Origin: Chrysochromulina tobinii
Lineage: Eukaryota; Haptophyta; Prymnesiales; Chrysochromulinaceae
Length of the DNA: 27,155 nucleotides
NCBI GenBank assembly: GCA_001275005.1
Contig: JWZX01002965.1
Location: 1-27,155 of the forward strand
Reading direction: 5' to 3'
Shown here: one piece after another, positions 7,919 to 17,197 of the stretch
Position numbering within the stretch: the first letter of the stretch is position 1
Layout: every line of letters starts with the position of its first letter
Made by a program: the position numbers and the translations under genes
The notes under the pieces: model-generated
The model's input: the letters and a program-made list of their open reading frames with translations, nothing else
The model's database searches: none
Told to the model about the DNA's origin: nothing

Positions 7919-10900
7919 ATGGAAAAGGTGCTCCACTCGTGGGTCGGCGACCAGCTGCACACGCTTATGGGCTACAGCGAGGGCCACGTGGTCGACTACA
8001 TCGTCTCGCTCGCACGCTCTTCCAAGTCGCCAGCGGCGCTGCTCTCAAAGCTGCACGAAGCCGACGTGCCCAAGGGCGACGGCGCCAAGCGTTTTGCCGA
8101 GGAGCTCTACTCGCGAGCGCCCCGGCAGCAGCAGCACAAGTCAGCCTCGTCAGCGACCGCCTCTGCCGAGGCTGCCGCACGTGCACAGAGCAAAGAGACC
8201 ATCAGCATCATGAAGCAGAACGCTCAGTACGCGATGGTGAGCGACGGCGAGGACGACGACGGCGAGGACGAGGTCACTGCAGCGGTGCAGCGTGCGCTGC
8301 AGGAAAAGGAGCGCGAGCGGCAGCGCGCCCAGAAAAAGCGCCAGCGCGATGAGCGTGAGAGCAGCAGCGTCAAGGTGAGCAGCACTGGTAGCGCTGGCCA
8401 GAGTTCTGAAGGAGGCGGTGGCGGCGGCGGCAGCAACATCACAGGCGCGGTCGAGGTAGACGACGAGGCGGCGCGCGACGCCGATCGGCGCGAGCGCGAT
8501 GCGTTCGCCGAGCGGCTGCGCCAGAAGGACCTCGAGCGCACGAAGCACGTGGGAGGCGGCGCGGCGGGTGCGGCGCTCGCGGCGCGTCAGGCAGAGGCGC
8601 AGGCACTGCTCACAGCGGGGACTGCCGAGGAAAAGGCGGCGGCGCTCGCCGAGGCGCGAAAGGTCTCGCGGCGCAAGTACCTGGAGCAGCGCGAGGCGAA
8701 GATACTCGAGGCGGCGCGCGATGACGTGCGCGACGAGGAGTTCCTTTTTGGCGACACGGAGCACGAGCTGACCGAGCGCGAGAAAAGCGAGCGTGAGTAC
8801 AAGAAGACGGTCTACGAGCTTGCGAAGAAGCGTGTCAACCTGAGCGAGCACGCGGACCGGTATATGATGCCGACGGCCTTTGATGCCGAAGGGCAGGTGG
8901 ACCAGGCCAAGCGCTTCGAGGGGCTCCTCGCACGCTACCAGGAGGAGGCGCCCGAGGAGCTCAATGAGTTTCAAGCGTGGGATGCGACGCAGATCAAGCG
9001 CGTGACGGGCAAGGCGGGCGGCGCGGCGGCCGACGGATCTGGGGGCGGCCAGATCGGCGAGGGCGTCGACCCGAGATACGCGGAGCTGCTCTCGACCCTC
9101 GAGGACCAGATTGAATTCCTCACCGAGGAGATGCTCGCCGGACAGCTGATCGGTGGGGCCGAGGCCCGCGAGATAAACACGGCGGCCAAAGCCAAGGAAC
9201 GGGAGCAGATGGCTCTGGCTGAGGTGCGCAAGACGTTGCCCGTGTATGCGTACCGCGAGGAGATCATCGCGGCGGTGCGCGAGCACCAGGTGCTGATCAT
9301 CGTGGGCGAGACGGGCAGCGGCAAGACGACGCAGATCCCTCAGTACTTGTACGAGGCAGGGCTATGCGCCCCCGGCGAGGATGGCAAGCCTCGCAAGGTT
9401 GGGTGCACCCAGCCGCGCCGAGTGGCGGCCATGTCAGTGGCCAAGCGCGTGGCGGACGAGATGGGCGTCAAGCTGGGCAACGAGGTGGGCTACTCGATCC
9501 GCTTCGAAGACTGCACATCCGATCGCACCGCTCTCAAGTATATGACCGACGGCATGTTGCTGCGCGAATTCCTCGGGGAGCCTGACTTGGCGTCGTACGC
9601 GGCGATGATGCTCGACGAGGCGCACGAGCGTACGCTGCACACGGACATCCTCTTCGGGCTGCTCAAGGATATTGCACGCTTCCGGCCCGACCTTAAGCTT
9701 CTCGTCTCGTCCGCCACTCTGGACGCTGCCAAGTTCTCAGAGTACTTTGATGACGCGCCGGTGTTCAACATCCCGGGCCGGCGCTACCCCGTCGACATCC
9801 TGTATACCAAGGCGCCCGAGGCTGACTATCTCGAGGCGTGCGTGATCACCGTGCTGCAGATCCATATAACGCAACCGCACGGCGACATCCTCGTCTTCTT
9901 CACCGGCCAGGAGGAGATTGAGGCCGCGCAAGAGGCGCTGCAGACACGCACACGCGGCTTCGGCACCAAGATCCCCGAGCTGCTCGTGCTCCCAATCTAC
10001 GCCAACCTGCCGAGCGACATGCAAGCCAAGATTTTTGAGCCGACGCCGCCCGGCGCGCGCAAGGTGGTGCTCGCGACCAACATCGCCGAGACCTCGATCA
10101 CCATCGACAATATTGTGTACGTCATCGACCCGGGCTTCGCCAAGCAGAACTCGTACAACCCACGCACAGGCATGGAGTCGCTGATCGTGACGCCCGTGGC
10201 CAAGGCGTCGGCCAATCAGCGCGCAGGCCGCGCGGGCCGCGTGGCGCCGGGAAAGTGCTTCCGGCTGTACACCAAGTGGGCGTACCTCAACGAGCTCGAG
10301 GACAACACGATCCCCGAGATCCAGCGCACCAACCTGGGCGCCGTGGTCCTCATGCTCAAATCGCTTGGGATCAACGACCTCATCCATTTTGACTTCATGG
10401 ACCCACCGCCCGCCGAGACGCTCATCCGCGCGCTCGAGCAACTGTATGCGCTCGGCGCGCTCAACGACAAGGGCGAGCTCACGAAGCTCGGCCGGCGTAC
10501 GGCTGAGTTCCCCATGGACCCGATGCTCTCCAAGATGCTCATCGTCTCCACCTCGTACGGATGCTCCGTCGAGGCCCTCTCGATCGCCGCAATGCTCCAG
10601 ATCGGCTCGTCCATCTTCTATTGCCCCAAGGAGCGCAAGCTGCATGCGGACAATGCGCGCGTCAACTTCCATCGGCCGGGTGGTGACCACCTCACGCTCC
10701 TCAACGTGTGGAATCAGTGGGCCGAGACACAGTACTCGACGCAGTGGTGCTTCGAGAACTTTATCCAGGTGCGCTCGCTGCGCAAGGCGCGCGACATCCG
10801 CGAGCAGATCGAGGGGCTCATGGAGCGGGTCGAGCTCGAGCTGATCTCGAATGCAGGCGAGGCCGATGCCATCTGCAAGGCCATCACCGCTGGCTTCTTC

Positions 10901-11179
10901 TACCACACCGCCAAACTGCAGAAGACCCTCGACTATCGCACCATCAAGCACCCGCAGACCGTGCACATCCACCCTTCCTCGTCGCTCCATGGGCAGCAGC
11001 CGCGCTGGGTCGTGTATCACGAGCTCGTCTTCACCACCAAAGAGTTCATGCGCCAGATTGTCGAGATCAAGTCCGAGTGGCTCGTCGAGATCGCGCCCCA
11101 CTACTACAAGACCAACGACGTGGCCGACGACTCGGGCAAGAAGATGCCCAAGGTGATGGGCCGGGTGGCTGGGTCGTGA
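7919..11179 (+). CDS. DHX16: Pre-mRNA-splicing DEAH-box ATP-dependent RNA helicase (DHX16/Prp2 type)
   Basis: 1086 residues in one exon (human DHX16 is about 1040). The ATG at 7919 is chosen because the conserved N-terminus starts there: residues 5-70 ([16 protein letters not shown], then [29 protein letters not shown]) match the DHX16-type N-terminal helical domain. Residues 110-430 are charged and helical with a Gly run at 165-171. Helicase motifs: GETGSGKT 463-470, TQPRR 497-501, DEAH 566-569, SAT 598-600, [11 protein letters not shown] 720-730, QRAGRAGR 767-774. The winged-helix, ratchet and OB regions follow, ending in a normal DHX16-like tail. The enzyme activates the spliceosome before the first catalytic step by displacing Prp2-dependent factors. 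Its upstream region is occupied by the retroelement fragment. Confidence 0.97.
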   Translation: MEKVLHSWVGDQLHTLMGYSEGHVVDYIVSLARSSKSPAALLSKLHEADVPKGDGAKRFAEELYSRAPRQQQHKSASSATASAEAAARAQSKETISIMKQNAQYAMVSDGEDDDGEDEVTAAVQRALQEKERERQRAQKKRQRDERESSSVKVSSTGSAGQSSEGGGGGGGSNITGAVEVDDEAARDADRRERDAFAERLRQKDLERTKHVGGGAAGAALAARQAEAQALLTAGTAEEKAAALAEARKVSRRKYLEQREAKILEAARDDVRDEEFLFGDTEHELTEREKSEREYKKTVYELAKKRVNLSEHADRYMMPTAFDAEGQVDQAKRFEGLLARYQEEAPEELNEFQAWDATQIKRVTGKAGGAAADGSGGGQIGEGVDPRYAELLSTLEDQIEFLTEEMLAGQLIGGAEAREINTAAKAKEREQMALAEVRKTLPVYAYREEIIAAVREHQVLIIVGETGSGKTTQIPQYLYEAGLCAPGEDGKPRKVGCTQPRRVAAMSVAKRVADEMGVKLGNEVGYSIRFEDCTSDRTALKYMTDGMLLREFLGEPDLASYAAMMLDEAHERTLHTDILFGLLKDIARFRPDLKLLVSSATLDAAKFSEYFDDAPVFNIPGRRYPVDILYTKAPEADYLEACVITVLQIHITQPHGDILVFFTGQEEIEAAQEALQTRTRGFGTKIPELLVLPIYANLPSDMQAKIFEPTPPGARKVVLATNIAETSITIDNIVYVIDPGFAKQNSYNPRTGMESLIVTPVAKASANQRAGRAGRVAPGKCFRLYTKWAYLNELEDNTIPEIQRTNLGAVVLMLKSLGINDLIHFDFMDPPPAETLIRALEQLYALGALNDKGELTKLGRRTAEFPMDPMLSKMLIVSTSYGCSVEALSIAAMLQIGSSIFYCPKERKLHADNARVNFHRPGGDHLTLLNVWNQWAETQYSTQWCFENFIQVRSLRKARDIREQIEGLMERVELELISNAGEADAICKAITAGFFYHTAKLQKTLDYRTIKHPQTVHIHPSSSLHGQQPRWVVYHELVFTTKEFMRQIVEIKSEWLVEIAPHYYKTNDVADDSGKKMPKVMGRVAGS

Positions 11180-11556
11180 CGCCGCGCGGAGCGGCAGTGC
11201 TACGTACTACTCTTCTAGCGACCCGGCATATAGATTGCAGGTATCACAGATTATCCTATCGCATAACGTTAAGCTCCTTGAAATATTATATAATTAGGAG
11301 TGGGTACGAACCAGACGATACACCATCAGACGACTGGGCGCATTTTGTGTGGGAAAGTACACGTGCATGCACGTCGTCAAGTTACAGGAAGTTACAAGTT
11401 TTCCGGTTTACGTAGCTCAAGTGGAAGACGCCCGCGCAACCGCCGACGCTGTACTGTAGCGACCCTAGCGTGTGCCAAAAGTCTGCATTGCGCAGGCGAT
11501 AAGAGAACAAACAAGCCCACAGTGTAGCCAGCACGGGTCACCAATTGATCCTCCTT
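11180..11556. other. Intergenic stretch between helicase and hydrolase genes
   Basis: Contains an AT-rich patch at 11278-11297 (AAATATTATATAATTAGG), unusual in this GC-rich window, which could serve as a 3'-end signal or TATA-like element. A perfect 14-base palindrome ACGTGCATGCACGT lies at 11361-11374. No gene is seen. Confidence 0.5.
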
Positions 11557-13128
11557 ATGGACAGCTTTTCGCCGCTCAACACCACCTCGGCCGTGCTCGC
11601 CTCCGCGGTCGCGTTCATGAGCACCGCACAGCGCAAAGCGTGGGCTTCTGTGCTCAATGCGCTCCGTGGCGGCAAGATTGTGTCATTCGTTATGATCGGA
11701 GGGAGCATGGCACGCGGTCAGGGCTGCACACAAGAACCCAACGAGACGGATGCGTGCGCATACGCCGCTCGTGTCGCAGCACATCTTCGAGAAAGCTATC
11801 CACAGGCGCGCATCCTCTTTGAGAACCGGGCAGTCGGCGGAATGACTACCGGCGGCGCGCTGCTCTCGCTGCCAACCCTGTCGCTGCCCGTGAGTGCCGA
11901 GGACAGCGACGACAGCGCGAGCGCGTCGATGCTGCTCATAGACTACGCTATCAATGACAACTTCGAGCCTCAGTCCCTGTGGACGAATCAGCGCAAGAGA
12001 GAGGACTTGGGGACTTACCAACAGCTCAAGACGCACCTCAAGCGCTTCGACTTGGGGGAGCAAGTCCATCGCTCGGTGGCCGCAGCGACTGAAGCCATGT
12101 TGCGCTACATCCTCGAGCACCGGCCGCAGACGGCGGTCATGATCGTCGAGGGCACGTGCTGGCGATCGCAGACGCGGCGCACCCACGAAGCTCATCGACG
12201 GGTAGCGCGGTACTACGGAGTGCCTTCGTTCGATTTCATTGATTCGCTCCGCCTCGACATCGCCCCGCAGAGCACTCTCTGGACCAAACTGCCGCCCGGC
12301 AACGACGTGTGCCGCGCATGCATCCGCCCCAAGAAGCAATGCGAGCATTCGAGCTTCCCCACACTCTTCAGCGATGGGAAGCACCCAGACGGGCGCGGCC
12401 ACCAGCTAGTCGCCGACGCTCTCGTCGCGCTGCTGACCTCGTGGTGGCGGAATGACGAGTTGCTACGGATTGCGCGCGAGCAGCAGCGGCGTGCCTTCAG
12501 TGCCACCGAGCTTCTCGATGGAGTTGCCAATTCAACGGCACGAGCCTCACGAGCCTCTGGCGTCTTGCTGAGCCGACGCGATGTCTCGTTGGCGCTGCCC
12601 CCTCCATTCACCGACCGCGAGCTGCTGGCTCAGCACACGGTGTGCGCCTCACCCACCACCCTGCACGCAGCCACCTCCCCGTCGCCCCACCCCAACGTGA
12701 CCATCGAGAGCGGCTGGCGATGGTACGAGGACCGTCCGGGCAAGCCGGGTTGGATCAGCACCGGACCCAACGGGTCGGCCATCGAGTTTGGCGTCCAGTT
12801 TGGCCTCGCACCGCGGCTGACGCTCATGTGGACTCTCGGATACGAAGGCTTTGCGCGCGCCGCCGTCTCGTTCAACTCGGAGCGTAACCGTCACCGCGTC
12901 AAGCTCATCGATGGGCTGCGCACTGATGGGCTGCACGCGACTCAGGCGGCTGTCCTCGACATGGACGTGGGTCACATGTACCACGGCAGCCGACTCGACC
13001 TAGCGTACGGGGTGTCGGGCTGGTCGATCAAGCCACGTTCGAGTGAGCGCTTCCGCGTCGAGATGCTGTGCCGTGGCGAGGGCGAGCGCTGCGGCAAGTT
13101 CAAGATCCTGGCCGTGCGGGCGTGCTGA
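11557..13128 (+). CDS. SGNH/GDSL-like hydrolase with C-terminal beta-type domain
   Basis: 523 residues from the ATG at 11557. SGNH blocks are in order: MIGGSMARG (Ser50, nucleophile), NRAVGGMTTGG (Gly94/95, oxyanion), LLIDYAINDN (Asn133 or Asn135), and FSDGKHPDGRGH (Asp273 and His276, D-x-x-H). Such enzymes are esterases or acyl/acetyl hydrolases, often acting on glycans. Residues about 245-265 contain a C-x-x-C and a further Cys that could be a disulphide or metal pair. Residues about 395-523 form a second domain rich in aromatic residues and Gly (WRWYED, GWIST, MWTLGYEGFARAAVSFN), probably a beta-sandwich that positions a substrate. There is no obvious signal peptide from this ATG, although the frame is open upstream to 11503, so an N-terminal exon may be missing. 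The exact substrate cannot be told. Confidence 0.88.
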   Translation: MDSFSPLNTTSAVLASAVAFMSTAQRKAWASVLNALRGGKIVSFVMIGGSMARGQGCTQEPNETDACAYAARVAAHLRESYPQARILFENRAVGGMTTGGALLSLPTLSLPVSAEDSDDSASASMLLIDYAINDNFEPQSLWTNQRKREDLGTYQQLKTHLKRFDLGEQVHRSVAAATEAMLRYILEHRPQTAVMIVEGTCWRSQTRRTHEAHRRVARYYGVPSFDFIDSLRLDIAPQSTLWTKLPPGNDVCRACIRPKKQCEHSSFPTLFSDGKHPDGRGHQLVADALVALLTSWWRNDELLRIAREQQRRAFSATELLDGVANSTARASRASGVLLSRRDVSLALPPPFTDRELLAQHTVCASPTTLHAATSPSPHPNVTIESGWRWYEDRPGKPGWISTGPNGSAIEFGVQFGLAPRLTLMWTLGYEGFARAAVSFNSERNRHRVKLIDGLRTDGLHATQAAVLDMDVGHMYHGSRLDLAYGVSGWSIKPRSSERFRVEMLCRGEGERCGKFKILAVRAC

Positions 13129-13788
13129 CGAAGGGTGCACATGCTTGCCGACGCGGTAAGAGCGCGCGGGTAAAGCGGTAAACTCGAGAGTCCAGGAGGT
13201 CGTCGAAGTCTCGTCCTTATCCATCATCTATCCATCATCACATGGCAAGCAGTCGGGGCTGCATCGTGACTGCACTACGGTCCGGACGATCACAAGTATA
13301 TCTACGTTTTGGCGTCAGCCCGGTCACAACGAAGAACGATCATGCACAGCAGGCGCTCCCCGGGCGGGCGCAGGGCGCCGCCACGCCGCGCGGCGGGGCC
13401 GATCGGCCGCGGCGTTATGTTGCTCCGTGTGGACGTCTGTGTGTTCGTCGTGTATACTCCTACTGCGCGAATCGAGTTGCATGTTCGTAGACGTAGAGTT
13501 TGTATGAGTATCGTATATAAAACTGTGTACTTCATGTACTATTCGAAACATCCGGACGCTGTATATTCGTCGAGACCAAGACTGCGTACTGGACGTCTGG
13601 CACTGCAATGTGCAAAACCTCCATCCATGCTTCCATCGCTTCGTTTAGCGTTTACGTGAGTGGCGCTTTACTCGTACTTGCTCAGCACTTAGCTCAGCAC
13701 AGATCGAACGTGGCCATGCCAGATTGTGCAGTTCCGCACCTGAAATCTTGTGGGCCTCTGCTCAAGCTAGACTCATTCTTTAGGCGCT
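13129..13788. other. Intergenic stretch between convergent genes
   Basis: No supported gene. It holds a GC-rich self-complementary patch around 13380-13416 (GGCCGATCGGCC at its core) and a TATA-like run TATATAAAAC at 13514-13523 that is not positioned before any gene I recognise. Confidence 0.5.
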
Positions 13789-14805
13789 CTAGAAGGGCGC
13801 AGTCACTGGGCGAAGTAAGGGCTCAGTGCTGCTATGATGGAGACGGCGGCGGCCTGAGGCCGACGCGAAAAGCTCGAGCGCACGCTGGCTGGCCGCGGGC
13901 CGCACCGTGCGTATGGCTCGTCGGCTGCGGATGCGCGTTGCCTTGCGACGAAGAGCGCTTTCGAGGCCAAAGGTGGCGTCGATGGAGTGGTACGCAGGGT
14001 CGTGGCTACCGGGGCCGAGCCATGGGCGATCGTCGTGCAGCGAATGATTCGGCGCGATGAGGTTGCCGCGCGCCCACTGCTGCGGCGTGGCGCGGGCATC
14101 CGACCTCGACGTGAAGGCAGACATCTCCATCCGCTCGGCGCCGTTGAGGTCGGTAAAGTTCCACTCCTTACCGCTCGGTAGGAGTAACGGATCGTAGGAC
14201 ATCGGGCCAGGCCCGGAGGGACCCTTTGGGATCTGCCGCGCGCCAACAACATACCCCTCACGGCCGACCTTAGATATTGTACGAGCCTGGTTGAGGCTAG
14301 GGTGCTTGATGGCGTAGGACTGCGGGCCTGGCGAGGGAGGCTCGGCCTTGTCGGCCTTAGCGACGGAGCGCTCGGCGAGCTTGCCCCAATCCTGCGGTCT
14401 TGAGCGACACGGTGAGCGACCTTTGAAGGCAGACATCTGCATGAGCTCGGCGCCATTGAGGTCGGCAAAGTCCCACTCTTTGCCGTTCGATTGCAGCTTA
14501 GGAGAATACCTTGTTGGGCTTGGGCCTATGACGGACGACACGGTCGCGACGCGTGGCTCATTGGTGGTTGCTATGAAGGCTGGTGATACGATGCGCTTCG
14601 TCGAACGATCAAATTGCGGCCTGATGCACAAGTAGTTGAACTCAATAAGAGGTGGGGATGCAGCCAGGCTTCCGTGACGTTCTTGGGGGCTTTGTGGCGG
14701 CGACATTTGTATGCTGCCGCTCGGGTTGAAGTTCCAGTTGGGATTGTGCCATGTCGAATGTAGCTTGGCGCCTTGCGAGAGTCGAAAGCGGGCCTTTGCA
14801 TCCAT
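13789..14805 (-). CDS. Sperm-tail PG-type (SHIPPO-like) repeat protein, probable axonemal component
   Basis: 338 residues from the ATG at 14805; the frame also opens 12 codons earlier at a GTG. There are two long internal repeats, residues 94-140 and 198-244, each with G-P-x-P-x-x-Y, then GKEWxFxDLNGAExMxMSAF, then R-P/T-P-Q-x-W. A further PG motif is PGPQSY at 159-164, and a variant GPGSHDPAYHS is at 264-274. Pro-Gly-Pro-x-x-Tyr repeats typify SHIPPO/ODF3-like proteins, which bind inside ciliary or flagellar microtubules. The basic C-terminus (290-325) is also compatible with microtubule binding. The long GKEW-MSAF unit is not part of the standard short PG motif that I know. Confidence 0.85.
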   Translation of the reverse strand: MDAKARFRLSQGAKLHSTWHNPNWNFNPSGSIQMSPPQSPQERHGSLAASPPLIEFNYLCIRPQFDRSTKRIVSPAFIATTNEPRVATVSSVIGPSPTRYSPKLQSNGKEWDFADLNGAELMQMSAFKGRSPCRSRPQDWGKLAERSVAKADKAEPPSPGPQSYAIKHPSLNQARTISKVGREGYVVGARQIPKGPSGPGPMSYDPLLLPSGKEWNFTDLNGAERMEMSAFTSRSDARATPQQWARGNLIAPNHSLHDDRPWLGPGSHDPAYHSIDATFGLESALRRKATRIRSRRAIRTVRPAASQRALELFASASGRRRLHHSSTEPLLRPVTAPF

Positions 14806-15012
14806 CGTTCCGGGGGTCTCGCTGCAGGAAGCCTTGCACACAGAGTGTCGGAGCAGTTTTTGTAACGAACGTTTCGTCGTTTAGGTAAACGTCAAGAGGA
14901 ATGCATGCAACGCTCGCAGTTTTCGATTTCGAGCTTCTCGCGAACCGCCGCTCGGCCGTGGGCCGACTCCGTTAAAAATTGTGATGTGATTTTCACAACT
15001 TTGAATTGCACT

Positions 15013-16962
15013 TTACTTACGACTGCGCTTTTTCTGCTGCGCAAGGGCTTGCCGATTGCGCTCTTCCTGCCACGCGCCCAGGTCGAAGTAGTGCCCCATC
15101 TGGCGCTCATCCCGATGCTTCGGAATCCCCTTCATCTCCCAGTAATTGTCACCTGACCTGTCAAGTGGGGCAAACTTGCGGTCGCCGACGCCGTTGAAAC
15201 CGCCAAGGACGACGTAGTCCTCATAGACGGGCTTCGATTGACCTAGGGCCGCTAGCGCCGCCGCGCTACGAGTGCCAATTGTAGGAGGCGCAATGGGCGG
15301 CATCGCGGCAGCGCCGTGAGCCTCAAGTGCCGTAGCGATGGCTGCACGCGGCGCGCCCGCGCCCACGAGCAACGGAACCTCCGTTAGCGGCCGGTACCTC
15401 CCAGCGCCTTCGCTCAGGTGCCTCACCGGAGTGTTCAGCGGGAGCATTCCATGGGCGATCCACTGCTGCATCGCGGTGGCGGTGAAGGGTCCCTGCTCCG
15501 CGTGTGCCACGTCACGGTAGAACCAGAGAGGCGTTTCCACGGCTCCCGCGCCGCCACCGCCCGTCAGTTGCGGCGGCGCGACCGGTGCGGCGGGTAACGC
15601 GCCGCCCGTCAGCGCCGCCGCAAACCAGTCCCACTCGTCAAGGCGCTTCAAGGGTGCAGCAGCGGCCTCGCCGGGCCCGCCTAGGGACGGCGTCGTATCG
15701 GGCACATAGAGCCGCGCGCGCCGCGTGCGCTTCAGGTGGCCAGCCCGCAGCCATCCGAGCAGCTTGCGAGCTGTGAACGGCCCCTGGAGACGACCATGAT
15801 CATCCACGTACTCCCACAGAGTCTCGTCCATATTAGGCAAGTCGGGCGTGGTCGTCGCATCCGCGGATGCGTCGCCGGCCATCGAGGGTGACGTGGCGCC
15901 AGCGGACGAGACGGCTGCCGCAGAGCTCGTGTCCACACCAACCACCGGGAGAGGTGCCCCGTAGCTGGCCACACCACCGACGGCCACACCACCAACGGCC
16001 GCCAGCTCGGTTGCCGGTGTGGCCGCTGCTGCGCCTGTCATCCTCCGGACCGCCGCCGCTGCGTCGACCAGTGCAGGCCACGACAAGGCGGGCTTCCAAT
16101 CATCCGCCGTCGATGGCGCCACTGCGCCCGGCTGTGCCGTATCGGCCGGCTCCTCGGCACGGCGGCAGATGCGATCACCGTTGAGCATGCCCTTCCGGAG
16201 CCAGCCGCGCATCCGCTTCGTCGGAAACGGGCCCTGAACGGCACCCGCGTCGTCGACGAAGAACCAGCTGCCTGCCTCGGCGGTCTCACGGCCCTTGTCA
16301 GCAGCAGCGCCGCCTCCTACTCCAGAAGTCGAGCTCCCCACAGCCGAGCTCCCCACAGCCGAGCTCCCCACAGCAGAGCTCCCCACATCAGCTCGGCTGT
16401 CGCCATCTGCACTGCTGTCTGCCGCAGCCGCGAGCTCTCTGTCTACGGCTGTGAGCGTCTCGCCCACCGCCGCACTCTTGTGGGGAACCGGCGCATGCTC
16501 CGTCACCGCCATCTGGGGAAGAAGCGCAGCCGCGACCGCAAGCTCGCCCCACTCGCGCAACGGTCGGAAGTCGTCCCGCTCGCCTCCGGCGATGTTCACC
16601 TCACGCGTCGGCTCGAGGTAACCTTGGCGCACCCACTCGTGCATCTCAGCTGTCCCAAAGGGCCCTTGCACATTGCCTTCGTCGTCTATGAACACCCACT
16701 CACCCTCTTCGACATTCCACTCATCGATCTCCGCTTTGGACTGCTCATCGCCGGAAGGACGTTCCTCTTCTTCGTCGTCGTGCGGCTCGATGAGCTCGTC
16801 CCAGAGCGAGACGTCCTGTACCACACCGGACGCCACGTGCTTCACCAATCGAGGGCCGACGACAAAGCCCTGCAGCACCAGCCGACGCAGCTGAGCTGTA
16901 GGCAACGGCCCGCGCTCGATCCCGCCGTCGTCGGTGTAGTACCACGTGTCGGATGGTTCCAT
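15013..16962 (-). CDS. Protein with five GYF-like domains
   Basis: 649 residues from the ATG at 16962, where the first domain begins. Five GYF-like units start near residues 7, 88, 232, 383 and 480. Each has an aromatic start (WYY, WVF, WFF, WEY, WFY), then D-x-x-G, then G-P-F/L, then a helix with a W or L and G-x-L/F. GYF domains bind proline-rich peptides in splicing, mRNA decay and translation-repression factors. Linkers are Ala/Ser/Gly-rich, with a 5-residue repeat at 194-211 from a 15-base DNA repeat. The last 72 residues (from VYEDYVVLGGFNGVGDRKFAP through GHYFDLGAWQEERNRQ to a basic end) form a separate conserved-looking block that I cannot name. Nuclear or mRNP function is inferred. 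It lies between the PG-repeat gene and the CDPK gene on the same strand. Confidence 0.9.
   Translation of the reverse strand: MEPSDTWYYTDDGGIERGPLPTAQLRRLVLQGFVVGPRLVKHVASGVVQDVSLWDELIEPHDDEEEERPSGDEQSKAEIDEWNVEEGEWVFIDDEGNVQGPFGTAEMHEWVRQGYLEPTREVNIAGGERDDFRPLREWGELAVAAALLPQMAVTEHAPVPHKSAAVGETLTAVDRELAAAADSSADGDSRADVGSSAVGSSAVGSSAVGSSTSGVGGGAAADKGRETAEAGSWFFVDDAGAVQGPFPTKRMRGWLRKGMLNGDRICRRAEEPADTAQPGAVAPSTADDWKPALSWPALVDAAAAVRRMTGAAAATPATELAAVGGVAVGGVASYGAPLPVVGVDTSSAAAVSSAGATSPSMAGDASADATTTPDLPNMDETLWEYVDDHGRLQGPFTARKLLGWLRAGHLKRTRRARLYVPDTTPSLGGPGEAAAAPLKRLDEWDWFAAALTGGALPAAPVAPPQLTGGGGAGAVETPLWFYRDVAHAEQGPFTATAMQQWIAHGMLPLNTPVRHLSEGAGRYRPLTEVPLLVGAGAPRAAIATALEAHGAAAMPPIAPPTIGTRSAAALAALGQSKPVYEDYVVLGGFNGVGDRKFAPLDRSGDNYWEMKGIPKHRDERQMGHYFDLGAWQEERNRQALAQQKKRSRK
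16331..16390. repeat. 15-bp coding minisatellite, four copies
   Basis: GAGCTCCCCACAGCC repeats at 16331, 16346, 16361 and 16376, the last two with one to two changes. On the minus strand it encodes the repeated Ala-Val-Gly-Ser-Ser linker between the second and third GYF-like domains. Confidence 0.9.
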
Positions 16963-17197
16963 GACCCGCGCCAAACTCCACGCATTCACACACGTTTTCA
17001 CGCCGCACACGTGGGTGGTGAAGCTTGAGGGGCGAAGGTTTGGGGAAAGGTACAACAGTACAAGGTTCATGAAGTTTGCTGACAAACGCGTCGCTGTCGT
17101 GTCGGACTCGAAGTCTCCAACAACCGAGCGACGCGACGCACCCGACCCGGACCACATACGTAGTACCCGAGATCAGCTGTAATGCCAGAGACGCCTA

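Noticed and set aside
8150-9286. 378-codon minus-strand frame inside the helicase gene
   Set aside because: Antisense to well-conserved DHX16 coding sequence; a shadow frame caused by high GC.
9737-11101. 454-codon minus-strand frame inside the helicase gene
   Set aside because: Same reason: the plus strand encodes helicase motifs throughout, and the minus frame shows no domain.
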